A stretch of DNA of 64,000 bases, from the NCBI GenBank assembly GCA_937915865.1, contig CALGIG010000123.1, positions 1-64,000 of the forward strand, given 5' to 3'. Position 1 is the stretch's first letter; every line of letters begins with the position of its first letter. The DNA is from an uncultured Prolixibacteraceae bacterium (lineage in GTDB: Bacteria; Bacteroidota; Bacteroidia; Bacteroidales; Prolixibacteraceae). Shown piece after piece: positions 48,001 through 57,225 of this stretch. The notes under the pieces were generated by a model. The model saw only the letters and a program-made list of their open reading frames with translations, was not told where the DNA came from and did not search any database. A program made the position numbers and the translations under genes.

Positions 48001-49269
48001 ATCAGAGGAATAGACGACAAGTACTATGGTCGTTTCTACATTTTCGAAGACGTTACTGAAGAAAAGACAGCAGAAGAAGAATTAAGAAATGCAAGAAATG
48101 AAGCCGAAAGGGCCAACATTGCCAAAAGCGAATTTTTATCGCGTATGAGCCACGAGCTTCGGACTCCGTTGAATTCAATTCTCGGGTTTGCTCAATTGTT
48201 GGAAATGGGAGAACTAAATGCAGGACAGCGGAAAGGAGTAAATCACATCATGAAAAGCGGAAAGCACTTACTCGATTTGATTAACGAAGTACTTGATATA
48301 TCCCGAATTGAATCGGGGAGATTATCTTTGTCGCTCGAACCTGTTCAACTTAGCAGCTTAATTCCCGAAATGATTGACGTAATTAAGCTACAAGCAACTG
48401 AACGCCAGATAAAAGTTGAAATAATAGACTCACCCGATAATCATTTATTTATAAAATGCGACCGACAACGAATTAAACAAGTTATTTTAAATTTATTGAA
48501 CAATGCAGTGAAGTACAATCGCGAAGGTGGCTCAATATATATAAACATCGAATTGAGACCCACAACAATGATTCGTATTTCCGTTACCGACACAGGCTAT
48601 GGCATAGCGTCTGAATTTATTCCTAAATTATTTACTCCATTCGAGCGAATTGGAGCTGATAAAACAAATACTGAAGGGACCGGATTAGGTTTATCGGTTG
48701 TAAAGAAACTGATAGAAGTTATGGGTGGCAACTATGGTGTTGATAGTAACCCAAGCCAAGGCAGCACATTCTGGATAGAATTACCATTGATTGATAGCCC
48801 ATTGGAAAAAGCCAGCCAAACAGGGATACTGGACATAAAGAGCAACAAAATAGATGGGAAAACAGGAACCATCCTTTATATTGAGGATAATTTATCGAAT
48901 GTTGAGCTGGTAGAGCAAATATTAACTATTCAAAGAGCTGATATAGAACTAATAACCAATAGTTTTGGTAAAAAAGCTGTTCCCCTGTCAATAGAGCATT
49001 GCCCCGACCTGATATTGCTCGACCTCAACCTGCCCGACATTCATGGAAGTATTGTACTTCAGCAACTTCAATCAGTTGAAGAAACCAGGAATATTCCGGT
49101 AGTAATTATTAGCGCCGATGCGATGCCCCATCAACTTGAAAAGCTACTTGAAGCAGGGGCAAAAAGATACCTGACTAAACCGTTGGATATACCAGAATTC
49201 TTACAGTTAATACAAGACTATTTACCTGAAGATAACATGCAACCTAATATAATCAGTAAAAAATCATAA
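42064..49269 (+). CDS. Giant soluble hybrid histidine kinase with about 13 PAS domains, one GAF and REC
   Basis: A 2401-residue protein without membrane segments. Order by eye: coiled coil and GAF-like module (1-165); PAS at about 175, 302, 427, 549, 675, 802, 928 and 1045; coiled coil 1160-1205; PAS at 1210 and 1336; GAF about 1465-1635; PAS at 1637, 1753 and 1877; HisKA about 2020-2085 with phospho-His2030 (SHELRTP); HATPase about 2130-2245 (NLLNNAVKY, DTGYGI, GTGLGL); REC about 2270-2385 with phospho-Asp2320 (LLDLNLPD). It would sense several cytoplasmic signals and pass phosphate to its own REC, then probably to a separate Hpt protein. There is no DNA-binding output. The 2nd, 3rd and 4th kinase genes follow. 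Confidence 0.93.
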   Translation: MNDLTKTREELVNMVKEQRQEIESLKALLQQSITENDQITLHLKECSKKINFHNLISEILTKYNLSADDVCQRVVEIIPSAWQVPEHTTASITVTDKVFLSSGFQKTDYFISEQIKAGNTLIGSIEVYYTSEDTCGTTNLSQPEESDLLRTVALKLGSFFEIRSFYEAKSENDQRLKIITESSLDAIILLDNDGNISFWNPAAEKLLGYSKEEAVGCNLHKLLAPGKYHAASEKAFGKFRQTGNGPVINKILELEAITKNGNEIFIELSISGIKIENKWNALGFIRDITQRKRAELSLQESEQRFRNLIENINDVIYEIDIQGNIKYISSPIQRIIGFLPEEIIGKNFLDFVGTNAEFLSRRLSILKEKPEIYNEYKIQSKSGENRWIRLSTKAILNDGQMTGAYGTLIDITEKKQLDIELQKSEAHYKSFFESINSIMLIIDPETSSIIDANPAASRFYGWSRAQLCSMNISEIYTLSPEEIKEALQLSKASIHQYLIFKHRLSNGEIRDVEVYSGPVKFGNSTLVHAVVHDITERKQFEEKLKESEARFRMVFENVFDGISIFEENPDPSKRRLIDCNEQYAAMAGRSRDELLEIGYTYSLTKTIDENANELRIKGLNDQTAYHGSFKWLRPDEKVNTIEYIARPIKFQGKLYSIGIDRDITETKQKEDQLRRLSQAVEQSPVSIVITDLDGKIEYANPQACKTTGYSLNELKGENPRVLKSGETSNSEYQQLWNTIANGNQWKGIFHNKRKNGELYWESSQISPIVDSKGEIINYLAVKEDITEQKRIQEELTERESELNFAQEIAQMGSWNLNLKTNKMSWSENYYRMLGLTIYQDNVPSDYFFKMIYPEDAPLIDTMLEEMHHTKKQVSYDMRIVTPDNQIRWMQNNIVPVFEGNNLIMLKGVNIDITEKKFAEEKVKQQNERLTAIINAIPDLIFITDQEGTYLEYFKSHLSDTLIFSEEKLIGTNITDVFDTETSNLHINKTKECLLKQQLVTYEYILNQKGVRNYYEARLVPLTNNNVLRFVRDFTEKRLKDNELRKLSLAIEQSPVSIVITDLDANIQYVNPAFINTSGYSYEEIIGQNTKILKSGLTKKEVYNNLWETIAKGLTWKNEWINKKKNGELYWESISITPIYDDQGILINYLAVKQDVSDRKRAEKEILELNLSLEERIEKRTAELAEANTSLIQEIEVRKTAEVALAQSEKSYRMVVENVAEIIFQTDTNGLWVFLNNSWETITGFSVKESIGQLFINFVYPEDRERNWKEFEPLIKREKEYFRHEIRYLTKDGNFRWIEVYAKLGIDENNTVIGTYGTLQDITNRKLAEEMVHVQKERLESIIEGSSLGTWEWNIQTGETIFNSRWAELIGYSLDELQPVNIDTWLKYVHTEDQLISEKLLQQHFRGETDFYVCDVRMRHKDGSWIWVHDSGKVISYTADGKPLWMFGSHHDITERKKAEIFENEILQLSPKLTGISLTEIDSAINLAISRIGKVLDADRSYVFECSDDLQYFNNTFEWCNDGITSQINKLQAIPTDLFPGMMNKLRKLEHVIIESVADLPGSWNAEKEILEPQEIQSLILIPMVVDNNLMGFVGLDSVKAKRTYTSSEINTLKIWSSMLSSLINNQRAEKLLEQTRQNYKTFFNTIDDFLFIFNEEGTIVDVNQTVINRLGYQQHEILNKTVTKFRPADRREEALEVMKNILTGKLSSCTIPLLTCDGKQIPVETKIKRGFWNGKPVIFGISKDISQIKLSEQKFASAFHSSSAVMTITRFDDGQFVDVNNAFINTLGYSSEEIKGQSLFSLGIIREPNADKTLQVALLTGIPVHDIEIKAYSKSNNIHVFLLSAEEIYVGTERCILSVAIDITARKQAEEQLQWNKSLLEMMSNSSPLGFLVVDNRTDDILYFNKRFCQIWGIEHLEEQMLSGELKNNDIIPHYLPILVDNKSFTESNEPLQDENNRDIISDEIHFTNDRTIHRYSTQIRGIDDKYYGRFYIFEDVTEEKTAEEELRNARNEAERANIAKSEFLSRMSHELRTPLNSILGFAQLLEMGELNAGQRKGVNHIMKSGKHLLDLINEVLDISRIESGRLSLSLEPVQLSSLIPEMIDVIKLQATERQIKVEIIDSPDNHLFIKCDRQRIKQVILNLLNNAVKYNREGGSIYINIELRPTTMIRISVTDTGYGIASEFIPKLFTPFERIGADKTNTEGTGLGLSVVKKLIEVMGGNYGVDSNPSQGSTFWIELPLIDSPLEKASQTGILDIKSNKIDGKTGTILYIEDNLSNVELVEQILTIQRADIELITNSFGKKAVPLSIEHCPDLILLDLNLPDIHGSIVLQQLQSVEETRNIPVVIISADAMPHQLEKLLEAGAKRYLTKPLDIPEFLQLIQDYLPEDNMQPNIISKKS

Positions 49270-49393
49270 GATTAAGAATCATAAAAAATTTCACTTTATA
49301 TAAATGGATATCAGGTTTTTCGGATTATTTTGATTAACTTGTTTATTCCTTTAAGAAACGAGGTAAGGCTTATTTACTTTTAAGTCAAGACTT

Positions 49394-52300
49394 ATGGATC
49401 AACACCATCAAACGCCAGAAGAGTTCATAAAACAAATAAACGATTTGAAGCAGGAACTTAGCTTGCTTAAGCAATTATTTGACAAGGAATTAAACGAACG
49501 CAAATTGGTTGAGTTTAATCTGCGTGAACGAGTTAAAGAGCTAAACTGTCATAACCAGATATCAGGGCTCATGGCCGATTCTTCGCTTTCACTTGACTAT
49601 ATTATTGCACAAATTGTTCAAATCATCCCACCAAGCTGGCAATTCCCCGAAATTGCACAAGCGATGGTCGAAGTAAAAGGGAAAATATACCAAACACCAC
49701 ATTTCAAAAAATCGGTATATACATTAAGTCACGAAATAAAAGTTAACGGAGAAATTGTAGGGTCTGTTCAGGTTTGTTATCCTGAAGACCGCATTCCACC
49801 AACCAAGCCAATTTTTTTGAAAGAAGAAGAAAACCTGTTGTTTTCGATTGCAGTAAAAATTGGAAATTTTATTGAGCATAATAAAAAAGAAGAGGCCATA
49901 CTCGAAAGAGAAGAAAAATATAAAAAGCTGGTTGAATCGATCAATGAAATAGTATATGAAATAACTTCAGATGGAGTAATTAAATACATTAGCCCATCTG
50001 TAACGTCAATTTTAGGATTTAATGCCAGCGAACTGGTTGGCCAAAACATTCTAAACTATGTGTTTGAGGATGACAAAACCCTATTAGCCAACCGGCTATC
50101 ATATCCAGATATCAACACTGCCGGTTTGCACGAATATCGATTTCTGACCCAAACTGGTCAAATTAAATGGCTTAGTAAATCAACGGCCACAATTGATAAG
50201 AAGGGATTACTATTTACCCGTGCTGGTGTAATGCGCGATATAACCGATCTTAAAAATTCGGAGGAAGCGATTTTTAGGGCCAACCGGTTGTATGCCGTTA
50301 TCAGCCAGGTTAATCAGGCAATTGTACACACTAAAAACAGGTATAAGTTACTTGAGGAAATTTGCAACATTGCGCTTGAATTTGGGAAATTCAGGATGGC
50401 ATGGATTGGAGTTATCGATGAGAAAACAAAAAAAATTGTTCCAATAGCTTCTAAAGGAGATGAAGATGACTACCTGTCGCTTATAAAACCGATTACTTTA
50501 ACCGAGTCTCCGCAAGGATTTGGGCCAACAGGTTTAGCACTGCGCAACGGCCATTATTTTGTATGCAACGATATTGGTAACGATCCTGTTATGCAGCCAT
50601 GGAAAGAAGAGGCTTTAAAAAGGGGCTTTCGATCTTCAATTTCTTTACCGATTAAACAATTTGGAAAAATTCAGGCTTCTTATAATCTTTATGCTTCAAC
50701 ACCAAACTTTTTTAACAGCGAAGAAATTAATCTACTCGAAGAAATTGCAGGAGATATAGGTTTTGCCTTTGAAGCGCTGGCATCAGAAGAAGAACGAAAA
50801 ATTGCAGAGGAAGAAAGCCGGAAATTCAAAATCATTAATGAGGAAGCCAATTTTGGCTCGGCTCTAACTACAATGGATGGTTATATTTTATATGTTAATC
50901 CGGCATTTGCCGAAATGCACCAATACTATGCTAATGAACTAATTGGGGAACACCTAAGTATATTCCACAACCCGGAACAGATGATTCGGGTTGAAGAAAA
51001 ACTTAATATCTTGATGGAAAAAGGAGAATTTTCTGCTGAAGAAATATGGCATACCCGGAAAGATGGCAGCATTTTCCCCACATTGATGAATGCATCTGTT
51101 ATATTCGATTCCAATCAAGTACCACAATATTTTTCAGCAACAGCTATTAATATAACTGATTTAGTCCAAAAAGAGGAAGAACTTCGCCAAAGCGAAGAGG
51201 ACCTAAACAATGCACAGGAAATTGCACAAATGGGAAGTTGGTTATTTGATGTAAAAACTGGTGCAATTAAATGGTCAAAAAATTACTTCAAGCTATTTAC
51301 TGATGACTCAACAAAGGCATCTCCATCATTTGAGGACATTATTCAGTATATTCATCCTGATGACCGCGAATATTTTGAGCAAAAAAGGAAAGAACTTCTC
51401 CATCTTCGATCTAAGGAAACAATGTATTTCCGGATGGTTTTACCCAACGGTAAACTCAAATGGATACAAAGTAATGTCGTTCCACAATTCGAAAACAATA
51501 AACTCATCCGAATAAACGGAATAAGTATCGATATCACTGAGAAAAAACTTGCCGAAGAAGAAATTAACAGGCAAAACCTGAGGCTAAATGCCATCATTAA
51601 TGCAATGCCTGATATGATGTTCATACTCGATTCGGCTGGTACCTACCTCGAATTTTACTCCAGGCATACCGAAAAGCTAATTGCACCTGTAAACGAATTT
51701 ATTGGGAAAAACTTACATGATTTCTTCGATCCAGATTCTGCAAAATTGCATATCAGGAAAATTAACGAGTGCCTTGATTCAGACAACCTTATTTCGTACG
51801 AATATACAATTGGCAACCCAAATGCTCCAGAATTTTTCGAAGCCCGGCTTATTCCCCTGGAAAGCAATAAAGTACTTGCCTTTGTACGAGATATTACCGA
51901 CAAAAAACAAAAAGAAATTCTTATCAGAAAATTATCACAGGCAGTGGAGCAAAGCCCTGTATTAGTAGTGATTACCGATTTAAACGGCAGCATTGAATAT
52001 ATTAATCAAGCATTTTCTTATACTACGGGTTATTCTTTTGAAGAAGCATTTGGCAAAAATCCACGCATTCTAAAATCAGGAACTACCGATCCAGCAGTTT
52101 ACGAGGACCTTTGGGAAACAATTATCTCAGGAAAACAATGGGAAGGAGAATGGATTAATAAAAAGAAAAACGGCGAATTATACTGGGAGTCGGTTTCAAT
52201 AGCCCCCATCCAAAACGAATTGGGTGAAATAACAAACTATATTGCTGTAAAACAAGACATAACGCAACGAAAACAAGCCGAAAGCGAAATTCATGAGTTA

Positions 52301-53926
52301 AACTCAAGCCTTGAGAAAAAAATTGAAGAACGAACAGCCCAGTTGGCCGAGATAAATTTAAGCCTAAAAAAAGAAGTTGAAGAACGAAAGGCTATTTCGG
52401 AAGCATTACAATTGAAAACAGAGGAATTGGAAAGTTTCTTCAATGTTGCGCTCGATTTGCTATGTATCGCTGATATCCAAGGTAATTTTATACGTGTCAA
52501 CAAAGCATGGGAAAACATTCTCGGATATTCAGTTCCTGATCTTGAACAAAGACAATTCCTCGAATTTGTTCATCCTGATGATATAGAGGCAACCTTAAAA
52601 TCAATGGCAGAACTGAGCGAACAACATCCAATCCTAAATTTTGTTAATCGCTACAAAACAAAAGATGGATCCTATCGATTCATTGAATGGAGAAGCTCTC
52701 CTTCAGGAAAACTCATTTATGCTGCTGCGCGTGACATAACCGAACGGATACGTTGGGAAGAAGAAACCCAAAAAGCCCGGTTAGACGCCGAACAAGCCAA
52801 CATGGCCAAAAGCGAATTCCTGTCCAGGATGAGCCACGAATTACGTACTCCGATGAACGCGATACTTGGTTTTGCCCAACTACTTGACATGAGTGAACTT
52901 AATCCCTCTCAAAAAAGAGGAGTCGACCATATTTTACACGGAGGAAAACATTTATTAGGGTTGATTAATGAAGTGCTCGACATCTCAAGAATTGAATCAG
53001 GGAAAATGTCGCTTTCAACAGAACCTGTTAAAATTAAAGAAATATTGGGCGAAATGATTGATATTATTCAACCATTGTCAAACGAAAAAAAGGTATCAGT
53101 TGAAGTAATCATGTCGGATGATACACAATACTCGGTATTTGCCGACCGACAAAGATTAAAACAAGTGTTGATTAACTTACTTAGCAATGCCATAAAATAC
53201 AACAAACAAAATGGGAAAGTAATTCTCCAAACCAGCAAAAAATCAGGATCGGATAACCTTGAAAAAATCAGGATCAATATCTCGGACACCGGGCTTGGTA
53301 TTCGTAAAGAAGACATGTCAAAACTTTTCAGTCCGTTTGAGCGTATTGGAGCAGAATTCTCAACAACTGAAGGTTCGGGACTTGGTTTAACTGTTGTTAA
53401 AAAACTTATGGAAGCTATGAATGGCGAAGTTGGCGTAGAAAGTATTTACGGAGAAGGAAGTACGTTCTGGATTGAGCTTCCTGTAACAGAAAGCCAGCTT
53501 GAGAAAGCAATAAAATCGGGAACTTTAGATAGCATCAATAGTAATAAAGCAGATAAAGCAGGGTCTATTCTGTACATCGAAGATAATTTCTCGAACGTTG
53601 AACTCATTGAACAAATTCTGACAACTCAGCGACCTGATATTAAGCTGATTGTTGAAATGTATGGTTCAAAAGCTATTCAACAAGCAACCGAATACCAACC
53701 GAATTTGATTCTCCTTGACCTTAATCTTCCTGATATTCATGGCAGTAAAGTTTTGGAGTTAATTCTGTCAAACGAAAAAACGAAAAATATACCGGTTGTT
53801 GTTATTAGTGCCGACGCAATGTCCGATCAGTTTAAACGAATGATAGATATTGGCGCTAAAAAATATTTAACAAAGCCAATAGATATAACCCTCTTTTTGG
53901 CAACTGTTGATAAATATATGAAGTAA
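49394..53926 (+). CDS. Soluble hybrid histidine kinase with about 6 PAS, one GAF and REC
   Basis: A 1510-residue paralogue of the preceding protein. The N-terminal module (1-165) matches its equivalent there (QIIPPSWQFPE against EIIPSAWQVPE). Then PAS about 170-285, GAF about 295-460 (ALEFGKFRMAWIGVIDE), five more PAS domains (about 475, 600, 730, 845 and 1012) with a coiled coil at 965-1010, HisKA with phospho-His1148 (SHELRTP), HATPase (DTGLGI, GSGLGL) and REC with phospho-Asp1442 (LLDLNLPD). No membrane segments. 125 bases after the first kinase. Confidence 0.93.
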   Translation: MDQHHQTPEEFIKQINDLKQELSLLKQLFDKELNERKLVEFNLRERVKELNCHNQISGLMADSSLSLDYIIAQIVQIIPPSWQFPEIAQAMVEVKGKIYQTPHFKKSVYTLSHEIKVNGEIVGSVQVCYPEDRIPPTKPIFLKEEENLLFSIAVKIGNFIEHNKKEEAILEREEKYKKLVESINEIVYEITSDGVIKYISPSVTSILGFNASELVGQNILNYVFEDDKTLLANRLSYPDINTAGLHEYRFLTQTGQIKWLSKSTATIDKKGLLFTRAGVMRDITDLKNSEEAIFRANRLYAVISQVNQAIVHTKNRYKLLEEICNIALEFGKFRMAWIGVIDEKTKKIVPIASKGDEDDYLSLIKPITLTESPQGFGPTGLALRNGHYFVCNDIGNDPVMQPWKEEALKRGFRSSISLPIKQFGKIQASYNLYASTPNFFNSEEINLLEEIAGDIGFAFEALASEEERKIAEEESRKFKIINEEANFGSALTTMDGYILYVNPAFAEMHQYYANELIGEHLSIFHNPEQMIRVEEKLNILMEKGEFSAEEIWHTRKDGSIFPTLMNASVIFDSNQVPQYFSATAINITDLVQKEEELRQSEEDLNNAQEIAQMGSWLFDVKTGAIKWSKNYFKLFTDDSTKASPSFEDIIQYIHPDDREYFEQKRKELLHLRSKETMYFRMVLPNGKLKWIQSNVVPQFENNKLIRINGISIDITEKKLAEEEINRQNLRLNAIINAMPDMMFILDSAGTYLEFYSRHTEKLIAPVNEFIGKNLHDFFDPDSAKLHIRKINECLDSDNLISYEYTIGNPNAPEFFEARLIPLESNKVLAFVRDITDKKQKEILIRKLSQAVEQSPVLVVITDLNGSIEYINQAFSYTTGYSFEEAFGKNPRILKSGTTDPAVYEDLWETIISGKQWEGEWINKKKNGELYWESVSIAPIQNELGEITNYIAVKQDITQRKQAESEIHELNSSLEKKIEERTAQLAEINLSLKKEVEERKAISEALQLKTEELESFFNVALDLLCIADIQGNFIRVNKAWENILGYSVPDLEQRQFLEFVHPDDIEATLKSMAELSEQHPILNFVNRYKTKDGSYRFIEWRSSPSGKLIYAAARDITERIRWEEETQKARLDAEQANMAKSEFLSRMSHELRTPMNAILGFAQLLDMSELNPSQKRGVDHILHGGKHLLGLINEVLDISRIESGKMSLSTEPVKIKEILGEMIDIIQPLSNEKKVSVEVIMSDDTQYSVFADRQRLKQVLINLLSNAIKYNKQNGKVILQTSKKSGSDNLEKIRINISDTGLGIRKEDMSKLFSPFERIGAEFSTTEGSGLGLTVVKKLMEAMNGEVGVESIYGEGSTFWIELPVTESQLEKAIKSGTLDSINSNKADKAGSILYIEDNFSNVELIEQILTTQRPDIKLIVEMYGSKAIQQATEYQPNLILLDLNLPDIHGSKVLELILSNEKTKNIPVVVISADAMSDQFKRMIDIGAKKYLTKPIDITLFLATVDKYMK

Positions 53927-54084
53927 AATATTTGGATGAAATAGCCATAAGAACAAACACTCATACAACCAAAAATGTATAAATGGCTATTCCATCCGTT
54001 GGATTGTTCAACTAAAAGAAAATGCTAATACGCAGATTATAAGACAATAAGAAAATTTACACGAATGAAATTTAAGATCGTAAG

Positions 54085-57000
54085 ATGAAAAAACTGCTAT
54101 TCTTAAAAATATTATGTATATTATTAATTTTATTTGCCGGAGGGACAATCCTAACCGCAAATGCGGGATCAAATGGCCACTCGTTTCAAAAAGTACGCTT
54201 ACAACTTAAATGGCTCCATCAATTTGAGTTTGCTGGTTATTATATAGCCATTGAAAAGGGTTACTATAAAGAAGCTGGCATAGAAGTCGAACTTCTTGAG
54301 CCTCAAGGTGACAAAAGCCCGGTAGAAATTGTTACTGAAGGGAATGCTGAATTTGGTATCACGGCCTCCGACATAATTCTTAATCGTGCAAATAACAAAA
54401 AAGTAGTTGTACTTTCTTCCTTCTTCCAACAATCGCCCAATATTCTCCTTTCAGCAAAAAAATTAAACATCAACCGAGGTAAAGATATAGAAGGCAAAAA
54501 GATCGCGCTCGAACCCGACTCTGCAGAAATCATAGCATTTTTAAGAAATGAAGGAGTTGCTCTCGAAAAAAAACAAATTGTTCCGTTAGAATATGAAGCT
54601 AAGCAATTACTTAATTCAGAGGTTGATGTAATATCGGCATATATAACCGACGAACCTTATTATCTCGATTCTATTGGTTTTCAATACAACCTTATTAGTC
54701 CAAGAAGCGGAGGAATCGATTTTTATGGCGATATACTATTCACAACAGAACAGCTCATAAAATCTGATCCTGAATTAGTTAGTCATTTTAACGAAGCTAC
54801 AATCCGCGGATGGAAATATACAATGAAACATCCGGAAGAAGCTATTGATCTGATCTACAATAAATACAGCAAACGTCATACAGTTAGTTCGTTGAAATTT
54901 GAAATGGAGCAGACCAAAAAATTAATAATGCCTGATGTTGTTGAAATTGGATATTCAAACCCCGACCGCTGGCGCGATATTCTGGAAACTTACAAACAAT
55001 TAAATCTTATTTCAAAAGACCAAACTATTAAAGGATTACTTTATAACGATTATCAAACAGGAAGTATTAACTGGAAACTTATTGGAATATTCTCAGGTGT
55101 TATCTTAATTATATCATTGATAGCATGGTTTTTCTATAACTCATCAGAAAAGCTGAAGGCTGAAATGGACAGGAGAAAAAAGGCAGAAGCAAGCTTGCAG
55201 AACCTCAATTCAACGTTAGAGCAACGAATAAACGAACGAAATCTGGAATTAAAACAAATAAACGAAAACTTGACGCGCCAAATAGAAGAGCGTATCAAAT
55301 TTGAAAAGCTACTTGAACAAACCAAAGACAATTACGAAACCTTTTTCAATAGTATTTCCGACCCCATTTTTGTATACGATCTCGAAGGAAATATACTTCA
55401 TTGCAATATTGCAGGATGTCAACAACTTGAATATACCGAGAATGAATTAATAAAAAAATCAGTCAAGTTCATTCATCCTACTGATAAACAAGAAGAAACT
55501 GACATTGTAATGAAAAATCTGATTGAAGCAAAAACCAATATTTGTACAATTCCGCTTCTTACAAAATCGGGTAAACAAATTCCGGTTGAGGCAAAAATAT
55601 CGTCTGGCTCGTGGAATAACCAGCCTGTACTTTTTAGCATCTATAAAGATTTATCACAACTTCAGCTTTCAGAGAAAAAGTTTGCTTCAGCATTTCAGTC
55701 GAGCACGGCCATGATGGCTATTTCGAAAGTTGACAATGGACAATACGTTGATATTAACCAGGAATTTGTTGAAGCGCTTGAATACACACGCAACGAACTT
55801 ATTAACAGAACCAATACAGAACTGCAATTATTCATTAATAGGAGTATGCGCGAAATAATCCTTAACCAATTGAATAATGGGTTAGCTGTCAGAAAAATGG
55901 AAGTTCAATTTCGATCGAAAACTGGAAAAATTAAAACCGGATTGCTCTCAGCCGACATAATTTATGTTGGTGAAGACCGCTGTTTACTTACTGTAACAAT
56001 GGATATTACCGACCGAAAGAAAGCAGAAGAACAAATACTGCAAGCTCGCGAAGAAGCTGAAAAAGCCAATACAGCAAAAAGCGAATTTTTATCGCGGATG
56101 AGCCACGAGTTACGTACCCCTTTGAATGCTATACTGGGATTTGCCCAACTTCTCGAAATGGGGCAACTAAGCGATTCTCAGCAAAAAGGTGTTAATCACA
56201 TCATTCGTGGCGGAAAACATTTACTTGAACTAATAAATGAAGTACTCGATATAACCCGAATCGAATCAGGCCGACTTTCCCTTTCGCTAGAACCGGTAAG
56301 GTTAATTGATGTATTTAATGAAATGATTGAAACTGTTTCGCTAATGGCAAAAAACCGACAGGTAGACCTTATTCTCGTCGAATCGTCAGAAAACAAGACT
56401 TATGTAAAATCAGACAGACAACGTTTAAAACAAATACTTCTGAATTTAATTAACAATGCCATAAAATACAATAATCCCCAAGGGAAAGTAGAAATTCTAA
56501 CGCAAATCATTTATAATGAAGAGAAACCAACAACTACAAAAATTTTAATAACCGATTCGGGACGTGGAATCAGTCAGGAAAACCTTCAAAAACTGTTTAA
56601 CCCGTTCGAGAGAATTGGCGCAGAACAAACCGAAATTGAAGGATCGGGACTTGGCCTTGCTGTTGTTAAAAAATTGCTGGATGCCATGCACGGGAAAGTA
56701 GGAGTTGAAAGCCAGCCAGGAAAAGGCAGTACTTTTTGGATTGAACTACCCTATTGTGAAAGTGGACTAGAATCATTTGACAACCAACTACTAAATAAAA
56801 CTTTTAATTCAGCTGAATTTCCGCAAACAGGAACAATCTTCTACATCGAGGACAACATATCAAACATTGAATTAATTGAACAGATTATAACATCTCACCG
56901 TCCAAATATAAAGCTGCTTTATAATAAAAGCGGGAACCAGGCTATTGAATTATGCAGGAAATACAAACCAGACCTGGTACTGCTCGACTTAAATTTACCC

Positions 57001-57210
57001 GATAAGCACGGAAGTGAAATTTTAAAATTAATTCTTGATGACGATGAAATTAAACACATCCCGGTTGTAATAATAAGCGCTGATGCAATGCCTCAACAAT
57101 TGGATAAGTTATTAAGAATTGGAGCCAAAAAATACCTTACCAAACCTCTGAATATTGTTGAGTTTTTAAATGTAGTTGATAAATATCTAACTGTAACGCC
57201 AATTAATTAA
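54085..57210 (+). CDS. Membrane hybrid histidine kinase with NMT1/THI5-like periplasmic sensor
   Basis: A 1041-residue protein. N-terminal signal/anchor (1-27); periplasmic NMT1/THI5-like binding domain about 35-310 (LKWLHQFEFAGYYIAIEKGYYKEAGIEVE); a membrane helix about 330-352 (LIGIFSGVILIISLIAWFFY); coiled coil; two PAS domains (about 415-535 and 540-655); HisKA with phospho-His674; HATPase (DSGRGI, GSGLGL); REC with phospho-Asp968. The sensor fold is that of ABC-transporter binding proteins for thiamine-pyrimidine, sulfonates or similar small molecules. It probably reports such a ligand. 16 bases before the fourth kinase, so co-transcribed with it. Confidence 0.93.
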   Translation: MKKLLFLKILCILLILFAGGTILTANAGSNGHSFQKVRLQLKWLHQFEFAGYYIAIEKGYYKEAGIEVELLEPQGDKSPVEIVTEGNAEFGITASDIILNRANNKKVVVLSSFFQQSPNILLSAKKLNINRGKDIEGKKIALEPDSAEIIAFLRNEGVALEKKQIVPLEYEAKQLLNSEVDVISAYITDEPYYLDSIGFQYNLISPRSGGIDFYGDILFTTEQLIKSDPELVSHFNEATIRGWKYTMKHPEEAIDLIYNKYSKRHTVSSLKFEMEQTKKLIMPDVVEIGYSNPDRWRDILETYKQLNLISKDQTIKGLLYNDYQTGSINWKLIGIFSGVILIISLIAWFFYNSSEKLKAEMDRRKKAEASLQNLNSTLEQRINERNLELKQINENLTRQIEERIKFEKLLEQTKDNYETFFNSISDPIFVYDLEGNILHCNIAGCQQLEYTENELIKKSVKFIHPTDKQEETDIVMKNLIEAKTNICTIPLLTKSGKQIPVEAKISSGSWNNQPVLFSIYKDLSQLQLSEKKFASAFQSSTAMMAISKVDNGQYVDINQEFVEALEYTRNELINRTNTELQLFINRSMREIILNQLNNGLAVRKMEVQFRSKTGKIKTGLLSADIIYVGEDRCLLTVTMDITDRKKAEEQILQAREEAEKANTAKSEFLSRMSHELRTPLNAILGFAQLLEMGQLSDSQQKGVNHIIRGGKHLLELINEVLDITRIESGRLSLSLEPVRLIDVFNEMIETVSLMAKNRQVDLILVESSENKTYVKSDRQRLKQILLNLINNAIKYNNPQGKVEILTQIIYNEEKPTTTKILITDSGRGISQENLQKLFNPFERIGAEQTEIEGSGLGLAVVKKLLDAMHGKVGVESQPGKGSTFWIELPYCESGLESFDNQLLNKTFNSAEFPQTGTIFYIEDNISNIELIEQIITSHRPNIKLLYNKSGNQAIELCRKYKPDLVLLDLNLPDKHGSEILKLILDDDEIKHIPVVIISADAMPQQLDKLLRIGAKKYLTKPLNIVEFLNVVDKYLTVTPIN

Positions 57211-57225
57211 AATCTTAATTAAGCT

